The notes under the pieces are model-generated. The model ran no database searches and had not been told where the DNA came from. It saw only the letters and a list, made by a program, of their open reading frames with translations. The position numbers and the translations under genes are program-made. A stretch of 64,000 bases of DNA, from assembly GCF_964355755.1 (NCBI RefSeq), contig NC_092673.1, positions 20,155,001 through 20,219,000 on the forward strand, given 5' to 3'. Positions within the stretch are counted from its first letter, which is position 1. Each line of letters opens with the position of its first letter. Positions 21,784-33,599 of this stretch are shown here, in pieces. The DNA comes from Antedon mediterranea. Its lineage: Eukaryota; Echinodermata; Crinoidea; Comatulida; Antedonidae.

Positions 21784-24700
21784 TTAGTTCTTGCCTTTCA
21801 CCCCCCCCCCCCCCTCCTTATCCCTTGCATTGTACAAAAAAGACTTTATATTGTCTTTTATTTCCTCCCGTGTGGCATCCTTCTTACTTGGATTTCTTCG
21901 AACAGCTCCTAAAAGAAAAACAAAACAAAAACAAGACAATTATTACATGATAAATGTTTTTGATTTGATGTAGTGTAAAAGTATGGATGGTGGTGATATA
22001 ATGACATAACATGACATAATTATAGTCTGTATGTTTATGTAATCCGATTTAGCACACAGACAACTAATTCAAGTATGAAACTTTATTGCTACTATGTACT
22101 CTATACAAGAGTTGTACCTATCCTATATTGAAGTGTTTAGTAGTCCAATGTCATTCCGAATCTGTCCTTATGAATAGATAGAGTTGACTATATACAATAA
22201 ATTGGTCCCTTGTGCAAGCCACCCTGTCAGCTCATTAAGGCCCCGTTCAGACCCATGGCGTTAGACCGTTTTAGCGTACGACGCTAAAAGAATGTGTGTC
22301 TGAACAGTTGGGGATTAGCGTACAACGCGTCGTACAACGGTTGTAGCGTTGTAGTGGAAAACAGTTGATAGTACCGTTTTAGCGTACGACGCTACTGTAA
22401 GTCAACGTTGTATCCAATCAGAACGTTTCCTGTTATGACGCGAAACAAGGTTTGACCTAGGCTGACATCTTGTATCGTCAATGTGTGAGATGGATTTCAA
22501 TAACAAAAAGGCCAGAATAAATAAGGCCTAACTACACTACAAATACAACTGTTACAAAGGCTACAAACTATTATCAACTGATTACCATTATATTTTCTAA
22601 CAAATGACATAAATACATGCATCTTGTATTTAAACATAGGGACTACGATCCCATCCGATTTTAGGCCTAGCTAGGCATAGAGCCATTCACGCATTTCATT
22701 CAAGCTAAAAACTAGCGTGGGACATCGAGTCACTCATTCATACAAGGCAGACTAGACTGGACAAATTTAATGCTGAAAACCCCCTAACTCCTAAAAAAAT
22801 CAGTAAACAAACAAGGGGAGCTGTGTCCCTTTTATTAGCAAGTTAAGGGATATTTTTAACCGACTGGACCAAAGAATATATATCTTTGACTGGACTGGAT
22901 AGACTAATCACAATCATATTTTTTTTCATCATTACGAGGCCTGCTTTATTTTCGTAACACAAGAGCCTGGGGAGAATGTTTTTTACTACAAAATAAAAAC
23001 AATAGAAACAGAAATTTGGCTTTACTATATTTTTCTTAAATAAATGCTAAGGTATGTTTTATTTATGGCAAATTTTGTCATAATTGTAGGGCTGAGATCT
23101 AGGCCTATATACAGTGGAAATAATGATGAAAACACGTGGGTAAGAGCACATGAATATGCAACTAGAAACAACCTGGATGACGTACTTCCGTTGTAACGAT
23201 AATCGTACGCTATGGGTCTGAACACCTCGTTTTTTTCTCTGCGGTTTGTAACGTGACCTTGATAGTAACGTTGTACGCTAAAACGGTCTAACGCCATGGG
23301 TCCGAACAGGGCCTAAGCCATTACAGTGAAAGTTAAAGTAAACATAGGGATAGTAATGAGTACACAGGGGACTTGAAAGGAACCTATGCTACAAACTAGT
23401 CAATCAATTATAGGTCTATACAGATAGGAGTATACTTAAGTCTATGTATAAATGACACTAATCACTTACCAAGTATTACTTTCAACAACTTTAGGTTTCC
23501 AAATTCCAGTTTTCCTTTGGCTCCAGTCCAATTATATTGGCGGGCTACAAACGGTGATAGTAGGTTTTTCAAAACATTGTTTGTTGTAGTTTTAGAGTCC
23601 TTACCGCCAATTAAACCAAGCTTTAAAACCTGAAATCATGATTGGCATACATTGTTAATGATACAATAATATATAAACTTAATACATAAAAATGTTTATC
23701 ATGGTAGGCTTACACATCATAATAGTCTTTGGACTCACATTAATTAAGTTTCTAATATTTAAAAGTTATATAATTTCTGAAAACATGTATCGGGCCCTAT
23801 CATCAGAACCAATTGGTGCAAATTTGGTTAAAACTTCCATGATAATCAAAGTTTTCACTTTTAAACTCACCAATTGTTTGCACATAGATGCATCAAGAGA
23901 AGCTTCAATTTCTATCAAACTCTCTACTGAACGAATGGGAAACTCCACAGGTAATTCCTCAAGTTCTGGAACAGTAGTTTGGATCCCAGAAACGTCTAAT
24001 TCCGTCAACAAAAATGTATTATGCTCTACCTTCCTCCTAAGTTCATCAATGTTTTCCTTAATCTCACTTAGAAGACAAATCACAGTTCTTTCAAACGCTG
24101 AAAAAATATATTACAGTATATAAATATATCGAAAATAATAATTTTAATTGTGTACAAATAAATCATTACTTTCACAGATTAATGCATCATTTATTTTTTC
24201 ATTTATTGTTATTTATGATTGTTGATTGTTCTAGCAAAAAGAGGTTTTCAATTTCAAGAAAACTAGTACCAGGGGCATAGAGTGGTTCCAATTTGAGGGG
24301 GTGCTAAAATTGTTAAGTGGACCGGAAATGGCCTTTGTCGTCGTGTGAGCCGTGCTAGGCACAGGTACACCTTTTTGTCTTTTGGGGGGATGAGTCCGCA
24401 CCCCTCCGCTCCTGAGTACCATGTTTAAAAACATATCGTCAACTCTAAAAAAAAATGAATGTTTTAAATAAATCATCCCTAAATAAATGAAATAATACCT
24501 TTGTTAGGAGTACTACTTGTACTAGGACGTGAAATAGGAGACATTAATGTTCTTTCTGTTAAATCTTTTCTATTCTGTGGAGTTTGAGTTAATGGGAGTT
24601 GAGGTAATTGTGGTTGAGGCAAGTTTCCTCTTGCATCATTTGTTGTTAGTCTTCTTTCTAAATCTGATTTTAAAAAATACATATAATTTATGAATTGGGT

Positions 24701-25909
24701 TACGGTTAAACATTTATTTTTAGCAAAACTTATATACTGTTTTAAATAAAAATTATGAATATAAAAAAATATCCTTAATAAATACAATAAATAAATAATA
24801 AACATACCCTTGTTGGAAGCACTTGTAGTTGGTCTTGAAATACTGTTTGTTTGCTTAGCGTTTTTCACTGGAGGTCCAGACATTGGGGGTAGAGGCAGGC
24901 TTTTTTTCCTCTTGTTAGTGGGCTATCAGAATCATCACTCTCATAACGAAGTGGCCGTCTGTAATAAATATAGGATGCTAACAATATTCTTAATTGCTTT
25001 TTTTGGCATTGGATTTCATACACCCAAGAATAATACCCAAAAGTAAAAAGGGAGAATTTCAACAGAACGTTTGCAATTTAAAAAAAAACTACAATGCATG
25101 TGCAGTAATAATAAGATAATTTTACGTTCGAATAATATAAATTATATACCACTTTTTTTGTTAATTGGCCTTTATCAATTTCTTGAAATTTAAATATAAA
25201 CATTATATAATTTAAATATAAAAACACAGACAGATGGGTATAAATTATTTATTTCATTTACTTCTTCTTTCTCTGAGGATGACTGTCTTCTTCTTCAGCC
25301 GACTCTAGATTCGAAGTGTCTTCTGCATCTTTAGTTTTCTTAGCTGTTTGGTAATCATCTGCATAATAAATATCGTACTCATTATCAATATTAATGTTGG
25401 TACAGCAACGCAAATTTGATTGTTTAAATATATATTTAGTACCTACCAGTTTCATACAGTATTTTTATAGCATAAGTCGCCCAATTATTTTCCGGTGATT
25501 GTTTGTTTTTAACTGCCTGAATTATTCGATGGTTCGATTTAAATGGTGGCCACACGGCAGTATCACCTACAACCCAGCAGCTCGGAACGACTGCCACTTG
25601 ATTTTCTTCAATGTAATTGACAACTTTATATTGTTTCTCTTGGTCCCTGCATTACATAAAAGAGAATATGATAAACAGGATATTAATCAATCAATTATGG
25701 ATGGTCTGATAGGGCAACATTTAATAGATTTGAAAAAAAAAATATATATATATATATATCAACAAATCTGCATGCCACTCATGTTGATCGCCGTGCACTA
25801 TAGCGAATTAATTCTCCTACGTTTTGTCCACCTAGACATAATTATTTGAATAACACACCACACACAAATAAAATTACCGCCATTTGGATTGTCCACTGTT
25901 TTCTTCCAT
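21784..25909 (-). CDS. DUF4806-domain protein gene, eight exons
   Basis: Exons, minus strand: 25909-25878 (ATG), 25646-25447, 25358-25262, 24958-24808, 24663-24499, 24097-23871, 23629-23470, 21908-21784 (TAA). The N-terminal module reads KVVNYIEENQVAVVPSCWVV and WPPFKSN; the middle is a low-complexity Ser/Thr/Pro linker; the C-terminal DUF4806 domain has LPVEFPIRSVESLIEIEASL, LGLIGGKDSKTTTNNVLKNL, YNWTGAKGKLEF and AVRRNPSKKDATREEIKDNI. DUF4806 proteins are of unknown function and multiplied in many invertebrates. Every junction closes in phase if exon 4 has one more A: the run at 24901-24907 is seven and eight is needed. About 385 codons. A 14-G run lies in the final codons. A Harbinger-like MITE sits in the last intron. 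Confidence 0.8.
22239..23313. mobile_element. PIF/Harbinger-like non-autonomous element
   Basis: 1075 bp with inverted ends GGCCCCGTTCAGACCCATGG and CCATGGGTCCGAACAGGGCC, TAA at 22236-22238 and 23314-23316, and internal inverted motifs TTTTAGCGTACGACGCTA. No transposase seen. It lies in the last intron of the DUF4806 gene. Confidence 0.85.
24271..24416. mobile_element. Small hAT-like MITE
   Basis: Imperfect inverted ends (CAGGGGCATAGAGTGG and CGCACCCCTCCGCTCCTG) in intron 5 of the DUF4806 gene. Target duplication not resolved. Confidence 0.45.
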
Positions 25910-26143
25910 GATGGATATAATTTCTTTCTTGAACAACTAAAATAAAAAGATTACATTAACATTTACTTGCATATACATATGTTTTAAATTCACAGAATAA
26001 TGCTGAAATGATTACAGGTATGTTCACATTGATGCGTTTTTTAAAAATATGATGATCGAATGAGATTTTTGAAGACTAAGATCCAAGTTTTTTAAGGAAT
26101 AAAATAAGTTGTGCCACTAGTTAACCAGGAACTCCGAGTGTTG

Positions 26144-26736
26144 ACAAAGTGCGAGGCACGCGAGGTACGGCAAATATTTGTGCGAGGCATCATTCTATCA
26201 TTTCCAAAGTGCGAGGTATTCAAGTCATATCGTGTCAAATTTTACTTTTACAAAAGTACCCAAACTGTTCAAAAGTTGTGCATCCGAATATAAAAGTAAC
26301 AAATAAATCCTTAAATTAACGATTTTACAGGCGCGTTTCTCGCACACTGTTAATTTTGCTCTTTTGGCGTTCCATAGAAACCAAATGATTGAACATCGAG
26401 TGTGCGAAATTTGCGAGAAAAACGTCTGTAAATCACCAATTTACCGGATTTGTTGTTACTTTTATATGATTGTTCTTCATTAAAGTAGGCCTACTAATTC
26501 TAAGGTGTCGTATTCAGGATAAAGTTGGTTAATACATTTCGAGTTAAAATACAATGCAGGTGCAAAAGGGAACTAGCGGGCCTATGCTAGGCCTACTTCA
26601 ATTTCGGTGATTTCCTCGCCAGCTCGCAATTTTGGGAAATGATAAAATGATGCCTCGTATTTTTTGATGATGGTAAAACGATACCTCGCATAATTTTCTG
26701 ACTTGCCTCGCTTGCCTTCCCTGCCTCGCACTTTGT
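26144..26736. mobile_element. TIR element with GTGCGAGG subrepeats and foldback core
   Basis: Outer arms ACAAAGTGCGAGGCA and TGCCTCGCACTTTGT, each followed inward by further GCGAGG / CCTCGC copies. The core (about 26325-26420) has inverted motifs TTTCTCGCACA and TGTGCGAAATTTGCGAGAAA around a TTTGGCGTTCCATAGAAACC block. The same core recurs inside 30426-31510. Confidence 0.65.
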
Positions 26737-28100
26737 TACACTACCCGTAACCTTCCCCCCATCACAATTTTTTTTTAAGCCAAAAAGTGTCAATGAACTG
26801 CACAACACAATTACAGGTATAACATTGATAAGAACAAGAACATACAAGACCATATCATAAACAAAAAATAATTGAGACAACACAAGGAAAATATTTTATT
26901 CAAGAAGAGAAAGAGAAACCCTAGAGCTAAAAATAAATCAGTTGTAAAACAAAATAATGCCTACAGAATAAAATAATAAAAAAAAAAAAGAATAGAGTAC
27001 AGGTACTGGCCTAGCCAAATCCCTACAAAAAATAAAATAACTGCAAAATAGTCCAACTAATAAAAATTAATAATATCCAATAATAAGAATAAACAGGCCT
27101 GCGCGCCTAATTATTCCAAAATAAAAGTAACTATCTAGAAAATAATTGGCAGGAAATTCAACTAGAAAAACCGCCTAGTAAATAAAATCATTGATTAACC
27201 AATCCAATCAAATTATCTAAAAAATACCACTAAATTAAATAAAATAAATACAGTATAATGCCTGAAAAAACAATTAAATCAAATTAACAAAATAATAATA
27301 AGTCATCATGCAATGTCATTCCCACACAAGCAGGGCAGACAAATCACTAGGCCTAGATAACAAATAAAAAAAGAAATGAAAAACAGACTAGCCACAGCCA
27401 GCCTGTCTCCCGATAAAAATAAATAATACATTTTTAATTCCACAGACAGGATAAAAAAACTCTCTGCTCTGTAGCAAAAATAGAATTCTAAAAAAAACTG
27501 GAAGTACAGTATCCCTATTAATTAAACTACCAATCAGAATCAAGTACTTACCTACGTCACCCACTGCTAGCCGTAAACAAGAGTTGACCTTGTTGCTGCA
27601 TGCAAACCCCCAGTGAGGGTAGCTTGAAAATGCATGATCGCGATTGGCGCTAACAATGAATCACGCACAAGAAGACTGATAGGTTGAAAGTTGTCGTTTG
27701 GTGGTGTCTGGATAAACGACACTGAAATGGCGGCATTTCTCAAAGAAGCAAGTGTGGTGTCTGTTAAACCAAGACAATGACAGCCCATAGACCTCGATTT
27801 TATTGGGTCATAATTTAATCAGTGGTTTAAATCCCCTCTAAAAATTATTCGCCGATTTTAACATGTTAATAAACAACAAACAAATAATACGCAATTTACG
27901 CTACCACGAGTGGGTCAATCACTAGCCTACCTAGCCTAGGCCTAGGGCCTACTAGGCCTAGGCCCTAGATCATATATTTATCAATTAATTTTTGATTGTA
28001 TTATTCTTAAGCCTAGGCTAGGCCTATTAATTATCATTGTTATTATTATTACCTACAGTACCATAAAATAGCTTAGGCTAGTAGGCCTAACCTAGCCCAG
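26737..28100. other. AT-rich intergenic DNA
   Basis: No gene supported. 26880-27500 is A-rich and featureless. A 73-codon minus frame near 27567-27788 shows no recognisable domain. A TAGGCCTA island occupies 27925-28095. Confidence 0.4.
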
Positions 28101-28107
28101 GTAAAAA

Positions 28108-28530
28108 TTCCAGTTGAGAACAGTTGGAAATTTCAACTGGTCCAACTGGTCTTCAACTGGTCTAACTGGTTTCCAACTGGTTCAACTGGTTTTAACAACT
28201 GGTCAACTGGTTTTTCAACTGGTCTAACTGGTTTTTCCAACTGGTCAACTGGTTTTTCCAACTGGTCAACTGGTTTTTCAACTGGTCAACTGGTTTTTCA
28301 ACTGGTCAACTGGTTTTTCAAACTGGTCAACTGGTTTTTCAACTGGTCAACTGGTTTTTCAAACTGGTCAACTGGTTTTTCAAACTGGTCAACTGGTTTT
28401 TCAACAGGTCAACTGGTTTTTCCAACTGGCCAACTGGTATTCCCAAAGGTCAACTGAGTTCAACTAGTCAACTGGTCCAATCGGTTTTTCAACCGGGCAA
28501 CTGGTTGTTTCAATTGGTTTTGCAACTAGT
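28108..28530. repeat. CAACTGGTTTTT minisatellite
   Basis: About 20 tandem copies of a unit near 20 bp (CAACTGGTCAACTGGTTTTT), more degenerate at both edges. Every unit carries a CAACTG E-box core. Confidence 0.9.
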
Positions 28531-28539
28531 TTTTTTCCT

Positions 28540-29006
28540 AACAACCAAGAGAATTCGGAGAAGAGCGAAAGCGGATGGCTGGGTGTACGTCGTGGGAGTA
28601 CGGGAGAGGACCCAGGGGAGAGGGGGGGGGGGGGTGTTCTGGGTTGAGGTGACGGGAATAGAAGCATGGTCCGTAATTACCATTCAAAATATAATTAATA
28701 TTATTATTTGTAATCCTATGTTATTGCAACAAACAATTATTTAAATTAAATCAAATAAAATCGAGTAAAGAATAAGAAATACTGCACAACTTTTTGAAAA
28801 TAATGGAGCATGCGTCGTATAGGCCGGCAGACCGTAAACAACCAATAAGAAAACTGCAAGCCAACAGCCAAAAACGGCTCCCTTTGTTTTTTTTTGTGCC
28901 AGTGTAGCTCGGCGGCAAAATCGGCGATCACGCAGCACAGAGATGCCAGGTCTAGAATGGGTATTATTGGCTAATCGCATCAAATTAAGGATGAGGCACA
29001 AATCTT
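28540..29006. other. Non-coding, with G-homopolymer
   Basis: A pure G run of about 14 bases at 28621-28634; nothing else recognised. Confidence 0.4.
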
Positions 29007-29732
29007 GGCGCTACTGCAGTTTCGCACCACACTGTTATATCTTCGATTTCTCGCTTAATTTTTTTCTCACACCCACATCATACATTTTTGGGCCATTATG
29101 TAACATGTTCCCATGATTTAGCCACCGTTAATTACCTTTATCATAACAAAAAATGCCTTTCAAAACAGCTCCTTTTTTCGCGAATACTTCGATCGAACTG
29201 TGGCCATTTTAGAATCAGAAAATTGCCAGAAATCAATGTATGTTTTATTTTCTGTTTTTATTTTTAAACTGCAAAGAGTGGTTTTTATAAAGAACCAGCT
29301 GTACATATCAAAAGGGCGACGATATGAGTCCGTACATAAAACATTGATAGGAACCATTAATATGAATAATAATACTAATAATGAAATATTAATTTAGCCT
29401 TTATTATTTCGCCAGCTGAAAACATTTCTTGCTTTTCAATCGGATTTTATAACACTGCCCTCTATAGTTTCTACAATTTTTGGGGTAAAATGAAGCATAA
29501 ATTCTGGCAATTAAGTGATAAATATAATATGGCGAACATTTCGCAGTGTGTTGACAGCGAGTTCAGTATTGTTTAAAATGTTTTGAAAAGTATTGTTATT
29601 TAAAAAAAATTACTTAGTAAGTGGTCGAATCGTATAAACATGTTACATAATATTATGTTGTGAGTGTAAAAAACGAAAGTTTAGGTAAGAAATCGAAGAT
29701 ATAACGGTGTGGTGCGAAACTGCTGTAGCGCC
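29007..29732. mobile_element. 726-bp TIR element, likely MULE- or hAT-type MITE
   Basis: Inverted ends of about 45 bp, starting GGCGCTACTGCAGTTTCGCA and ending in the complement (TGCGAAACTGCTGTAGCGCC). Flanks CAAATCTT and CGAATCTT suggest an eight-base duplication with one mismatch. No coding. Confidence 0.75.
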
Positions 29733-29749
29733 CGAATCTTGCTGTTTTA

Positions 29750-30300
29750 TAAAAGGTAGGCCTGACATATATGTCTATTATTATCTCTTATTACTATAGG
29801 CATAGGCCTACAAACTATGATCAAAGATCGACAACAAAATGGAGGCCTCGCTGCTGGCTAGTAAGCTAGGCGCTTCAGCCTTGGCTTGCCCTACACCTTG
29901 CTAGCTGATTGATTACATGGCTGTGTACGACCGCAAATTGTCTTATTGGCCTCTACATAGTACTAGCCTATAGTAGGCTAGAAACAAAGGCCAACAATAC
30001 TATATTATTAACCTATTATTAGCCTACATGTCATTACCACACAAACGAGATTTATTTCCATTCATTCATGATCACTTTTGTTTTGGCCTACTAGGCTAGG
30101 CTAGGCCTCTAAAGTCTAGCCTAGGCCTCTAGTAGTTGTAGGCCCAAACTAGCTACAGTAGTACTACTGTTCTGCATGTTGTATTATCACTACTCTAGCT
30201 AGCCTAGTGTCGTGATGACATGCATGGGTGCTATTTTAACATATCCTAAGCCTAGGCTAGCCTACTAATCTAATAATATTAAAAGCAAACTAATCCATGC
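29750..30300. repeat. TAGGCCTA-rich region
   Basis: Dispersed TAGGCCTA and CTAGGCTAGG words. No gene seen. Confidence 0.6.
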
Positions 30301-30425
30301 TGTTTTAGTCTGTCTCCGTTTCCTTAAACTAAATATCCTATATTTTTTAATTTTCCTTCAATTTTTTTCATACACAATTGCAGGTGATTTCCAGTTTACT
30401 TGAATACAACCAACAAGGCTATAAA

Positions 30426-31510
30426 CGGGTGTCACGAAAGCTCAGACCACGAAAGCTCAGACCCCCTAAGACCTAAGATCACGAAAGCTAAGACCCAACA
30501 CCTAAACTAAGATTACAAATATTTATCTTTCGCACCTGCCTTGTATTTTAACTCCCAACATTTATTCTGAATACCACACCTTAGAATTGGCACTTTCATG
30601 AAAAAGAATCACATAAAAAGTAACAAATACATTTTTAAATTGATGATTTTACAGACGTTTTTCTCGCACACAAAATGACTAGCCTACAGTACTACAGTAG
30701 GCCTACCCCATGTTCAATGTTTTTGTTTCTATGGAACGTCAAAAGAGCAAAAATTATATAGAGGGCTGAAAACTCTGTGGAGTCCATCTACAGTGTGGAT
30801 GGAACAATGTAAAATGAAAATTGTAATGATAATAGTATAATCATGCAAGTACGAAGAAATAAATACTGGCAAATAAATTTTAATTTAAAAATCATGATAA
30901 GTTTTTTTGTTTCGTTTTCTTTCTGTTTTTATGCTTGTACTATTATTGTTGCTCTTTTGGCGCTCCATGGAAACAAAAACATTGAGCATGGTGGGAGCTC
31001 GAGGAGTTACATTACAGTATACAAAGAAACACATATGTAAAATCATCAATTTAAAGGATTTATTTATTTGTTATTATGTGTTTCTCCTTCTGAAAGTACT
31101 TATAAGTCCTAATTTTAAAGTGTGGTGTTCAGGATAAAGTTAGTCAACAAATTTGGAGTCAAAATACAAGAAAGGCAGGTGCGTAAGAAAAACATCCTCT
31201 GAACCAACACAATGGAGTAAATATATACCAACAAACAACCCGTCAAGTTTGTTTGTTGTAAAGAAAAAATATACATTTACTCAACGGGCGAAAATAATGT
31301 GAGTTTATCTATGTTTTGCGGTAGTATTAAATTATATTTATGGTAATAAATGAAACCTACTGTGTTTAAAATTATGTATGGATAAACAAGTATTGTTTTT
31401 AATCTGTAGTATATCTTAGTATTTGTAATCTTAGGTGTTGGGTCTTAGCTTTCGTGATCTTAGGTCTTAGGGGGTCTGAGCTTTCGTGGTCTGAGCTTTC
31501 GTGACACCCG
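30426..31510. mobile_element. CGGGTG-family TIR element, long foldback
   Basis: 1085 bp with an eight-base duplication GCTATAAA (30418-30425, 31511-31518). Arms start CGGGTGTCACGAAAGCTCAG and consist of repeats of CACGAAAGCTCAGACC and CCTAAGACCTAAGATC, inverted at the other end for about 90 bp. The inner halves (30530-30760 and 30945-31190) are also inverted copies of each other. No transposase. Confidence 0.85.
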
Positions 31511-31889
31511 GCTATAAACCAACCAAAAAAGTACAGCAGTACAAATTACAATTTGAAGGGTAAATATATTTATGTATACTTTCTTTCTTAGAATGATGTA
31601 AGAAAATAGTTATTTATATGGCCTTTGGCCCAAATAATATACAATGTAACAATTCAATCAATAACATTAGTGTGCGTTTAAGAATTCTGTTCTACGTTAA
31701 AATGAAAAAAATATATATATATTTTCCAAGCTTAGTAATGAGATATTTGTAGTAGACATAAGATAAATATATTTGAATTTAGAGGGGTTATTTGTATAAA
31801 ATGAAAATATATTTAGTTCTAATATCTGAATAAAAGGGACAAACTAAAGTGAAATGATACTCATCTTGAACAATTGCTTGTAGGGTTCT

Positions 31890-32150
31890 AGGACACCTAC
31901 CCCCTAGACAGTTACCCCCCGGATGTTTACCACCCGGACAACTACCCCCTTAGGACAACTACCCCCCGGACAACTACCCCCCGGACAACTACCCCCTTAG
32001 GACAACTACCCCCTTAGGATAACAACCCCCCGGACAACTACCCCCCGGACAACCACCCCCTTAGGACAACTACCCCCTTAGGATAACTACCCCCCGGGTA
32101 ACTACCCCCCGGTCAACTACCCCCCGGTCAACTACCCCCCCCCCCCCCCA
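31890..32150 (+). repeat. CCCCCGGACAACTA minisatellite, forward
   Basis: About 15 units of 14-17 bp alternating CCCCCGGACAACTA and CCCCCTTAGGACAACTA, ending in a long C run (about 32138-32149). Its reverse complement occurs at 33310-33592. Confidence 0.9.
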
Positions 32151-32210
32151 TCCAAAAGTAGACAAATATATAGGACCGGTTTCTGTAAAAATGAAATCAT
32201 CTGTTTTTAA

Positions 32211-32659
32211 CGGGTGTTTCGAAACTAGAGATCCGAGACCAGAGACCTGAAACGAGACCCAATACGAAAAGGGAGACCTATATTTGGGTCTCCCTTTTCG
32301 TATATTAGGGTCTCCCTTTTCGTATAGTGTGGTCTCTCTTTTCGTATAGTGGGGTCTCCCTTTTCTTATAGTGGGTCTCCCTTTTCGTATATTTGGGCCT
32401 CCCATTTTGTATATTTGGGTCCCCCTTTCGTATAATTGGGTCTCCCTTTCGTATAATTGGGTCTCCCTTTTCGTATATTTAGGTCTCCCTTTTCGTATAT
32501 TAGGGTCTCCCTTTTCGTATAGTGGGGTCTCCCTTTTCGTATAGTGGGGTCTCCCTTTTCGTACGTGGGTCTCCCTTTTCGTATATTTAGGTCTCCCTTT
32601 TCGTATTGGGTCTCGGGTCTCTGGTCTCTGGTCTCGGGTCTCTAGTTTCGAAACACCCG
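32211..32659. mobile_element. CGGGTG-family TIR element with an internal minisatellite
   Basis: 449 bp flanked by TTTTTAA (32204-32210, 32660-32666). Arms start CGGGTGTTTCGAAACTAGAG and continue with GAGACC repeats; the interior is about 17 copies of a roughly 20-bp unit TCTCCCTTTTCGTATA plus spacer. The end hexamer is shared with 30426-31510. Confidence 0.85.
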
Positions 32660-32666
32660 TTTTTAA

Positions 32667-33309
32667 CCGATTATTCTGTTTAACAGCACGCTAGACCCTA
32701 GATGTGCTAGATTTAAAGTACCGTATTTATTGAAAAAACGGCCTGGGCTGTTTATTGTTTAGGTGGTTTTTAGGTGGACATTTATTGGAAGAAAGTTGTT
32801 TATTCAATGGGAGGGGGTATAATCTAATGGAAATAGACGCCGATTATTCCATATGATGTTTCATGGGAGTGACATGGTCACCGTTTATTTGAGGGGAATT
32901 TATTTAAAGATCGACGTTTATTCGGTGAGTGAACATTGAGGTCAAATATCAAAAGTGATATTATTCTTCAAGTGTACAAAAATACATATATGACAAATTT
33001 TAGACAAATATTAATTCTTTTAAGACCAGTGGTTATCGAAGCATTGTCCTGACGCAAAAATTATTATTATTATTAGCGAACCCAGTCTTTACAGTAAATA
33101 CAGGGAGTACTATATAATACGTTCGACTATCCTATGATCATGTGTGACGATCTTCAGTTTATACCAGGCTATATTTATGTTCAATCTTTTACTTTTGCTT
33201 ACAATAATGAATAGTAATTCGTCAAAGTAACGAATTAAAATATAGTTATTAATTCCTATTATACACTGTTGCAGAGTCAGGTTGTTGAATGGTCTGGGTG
33301 GTTAGGGTG
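32667..33309. other. Spacer with a dispersed-repeat start
   Basis: Begins near 32717 with TACCGTATTTATTGAAAAAA and GTTTATT-rich repeats that look like part of a dispersed element. No gene seen. Confidence 0.4.
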
Positions 33310-33592
33310 TTCTAAAGGGATAGTTTTCTGGGTGGTAATTGTCCGGGGGGTAATTGTCCGGGTGGTAATTGTCCGAGGGGTAATTGTTCCTAGGGGGTAA
33401 TTGTCCGGGGGGTAGTTGTCCAGGGGGTAGTTGTCCTAAGGGGGTTGTTGTCCTAAGGGGGTAGTTGTCCGGGGGGTATTTGTCCGGGGGGTAGTTGTCC
33501 TAAAGGGGTAGTTGTCCTAAGGGGGTAGTGGTCCAGGTGGTGGTTGTCCGGGGGGTAGTTGTCCGGGGGGTAAATGTCCAGGGGGTGAATAT
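33310..33592 (-). repeat. CCCCCGGACAACTA minisatellite, inverted
   Basis: The reverse complement of the 31890-32150 array (units TAGTTGTCCGGGGG and TAGTTGTCCTAAGGGGG), placing the two arrays as inverted flanks of 32151-33309. Confidence 0.9.
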
Positions 33593-33599
33593 CCGGATA

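Noticed and set aside
27567-27788. 73-codon minus-strand ORF
   Set aside because: No domain, no splice context and no neighbours; within the expected size for chance ORFs.
28108-28530. CRISPR-like array
   Set aside because: Units are about 20 bp, contiguous and without unique spacers, in a eukaryotic genome.
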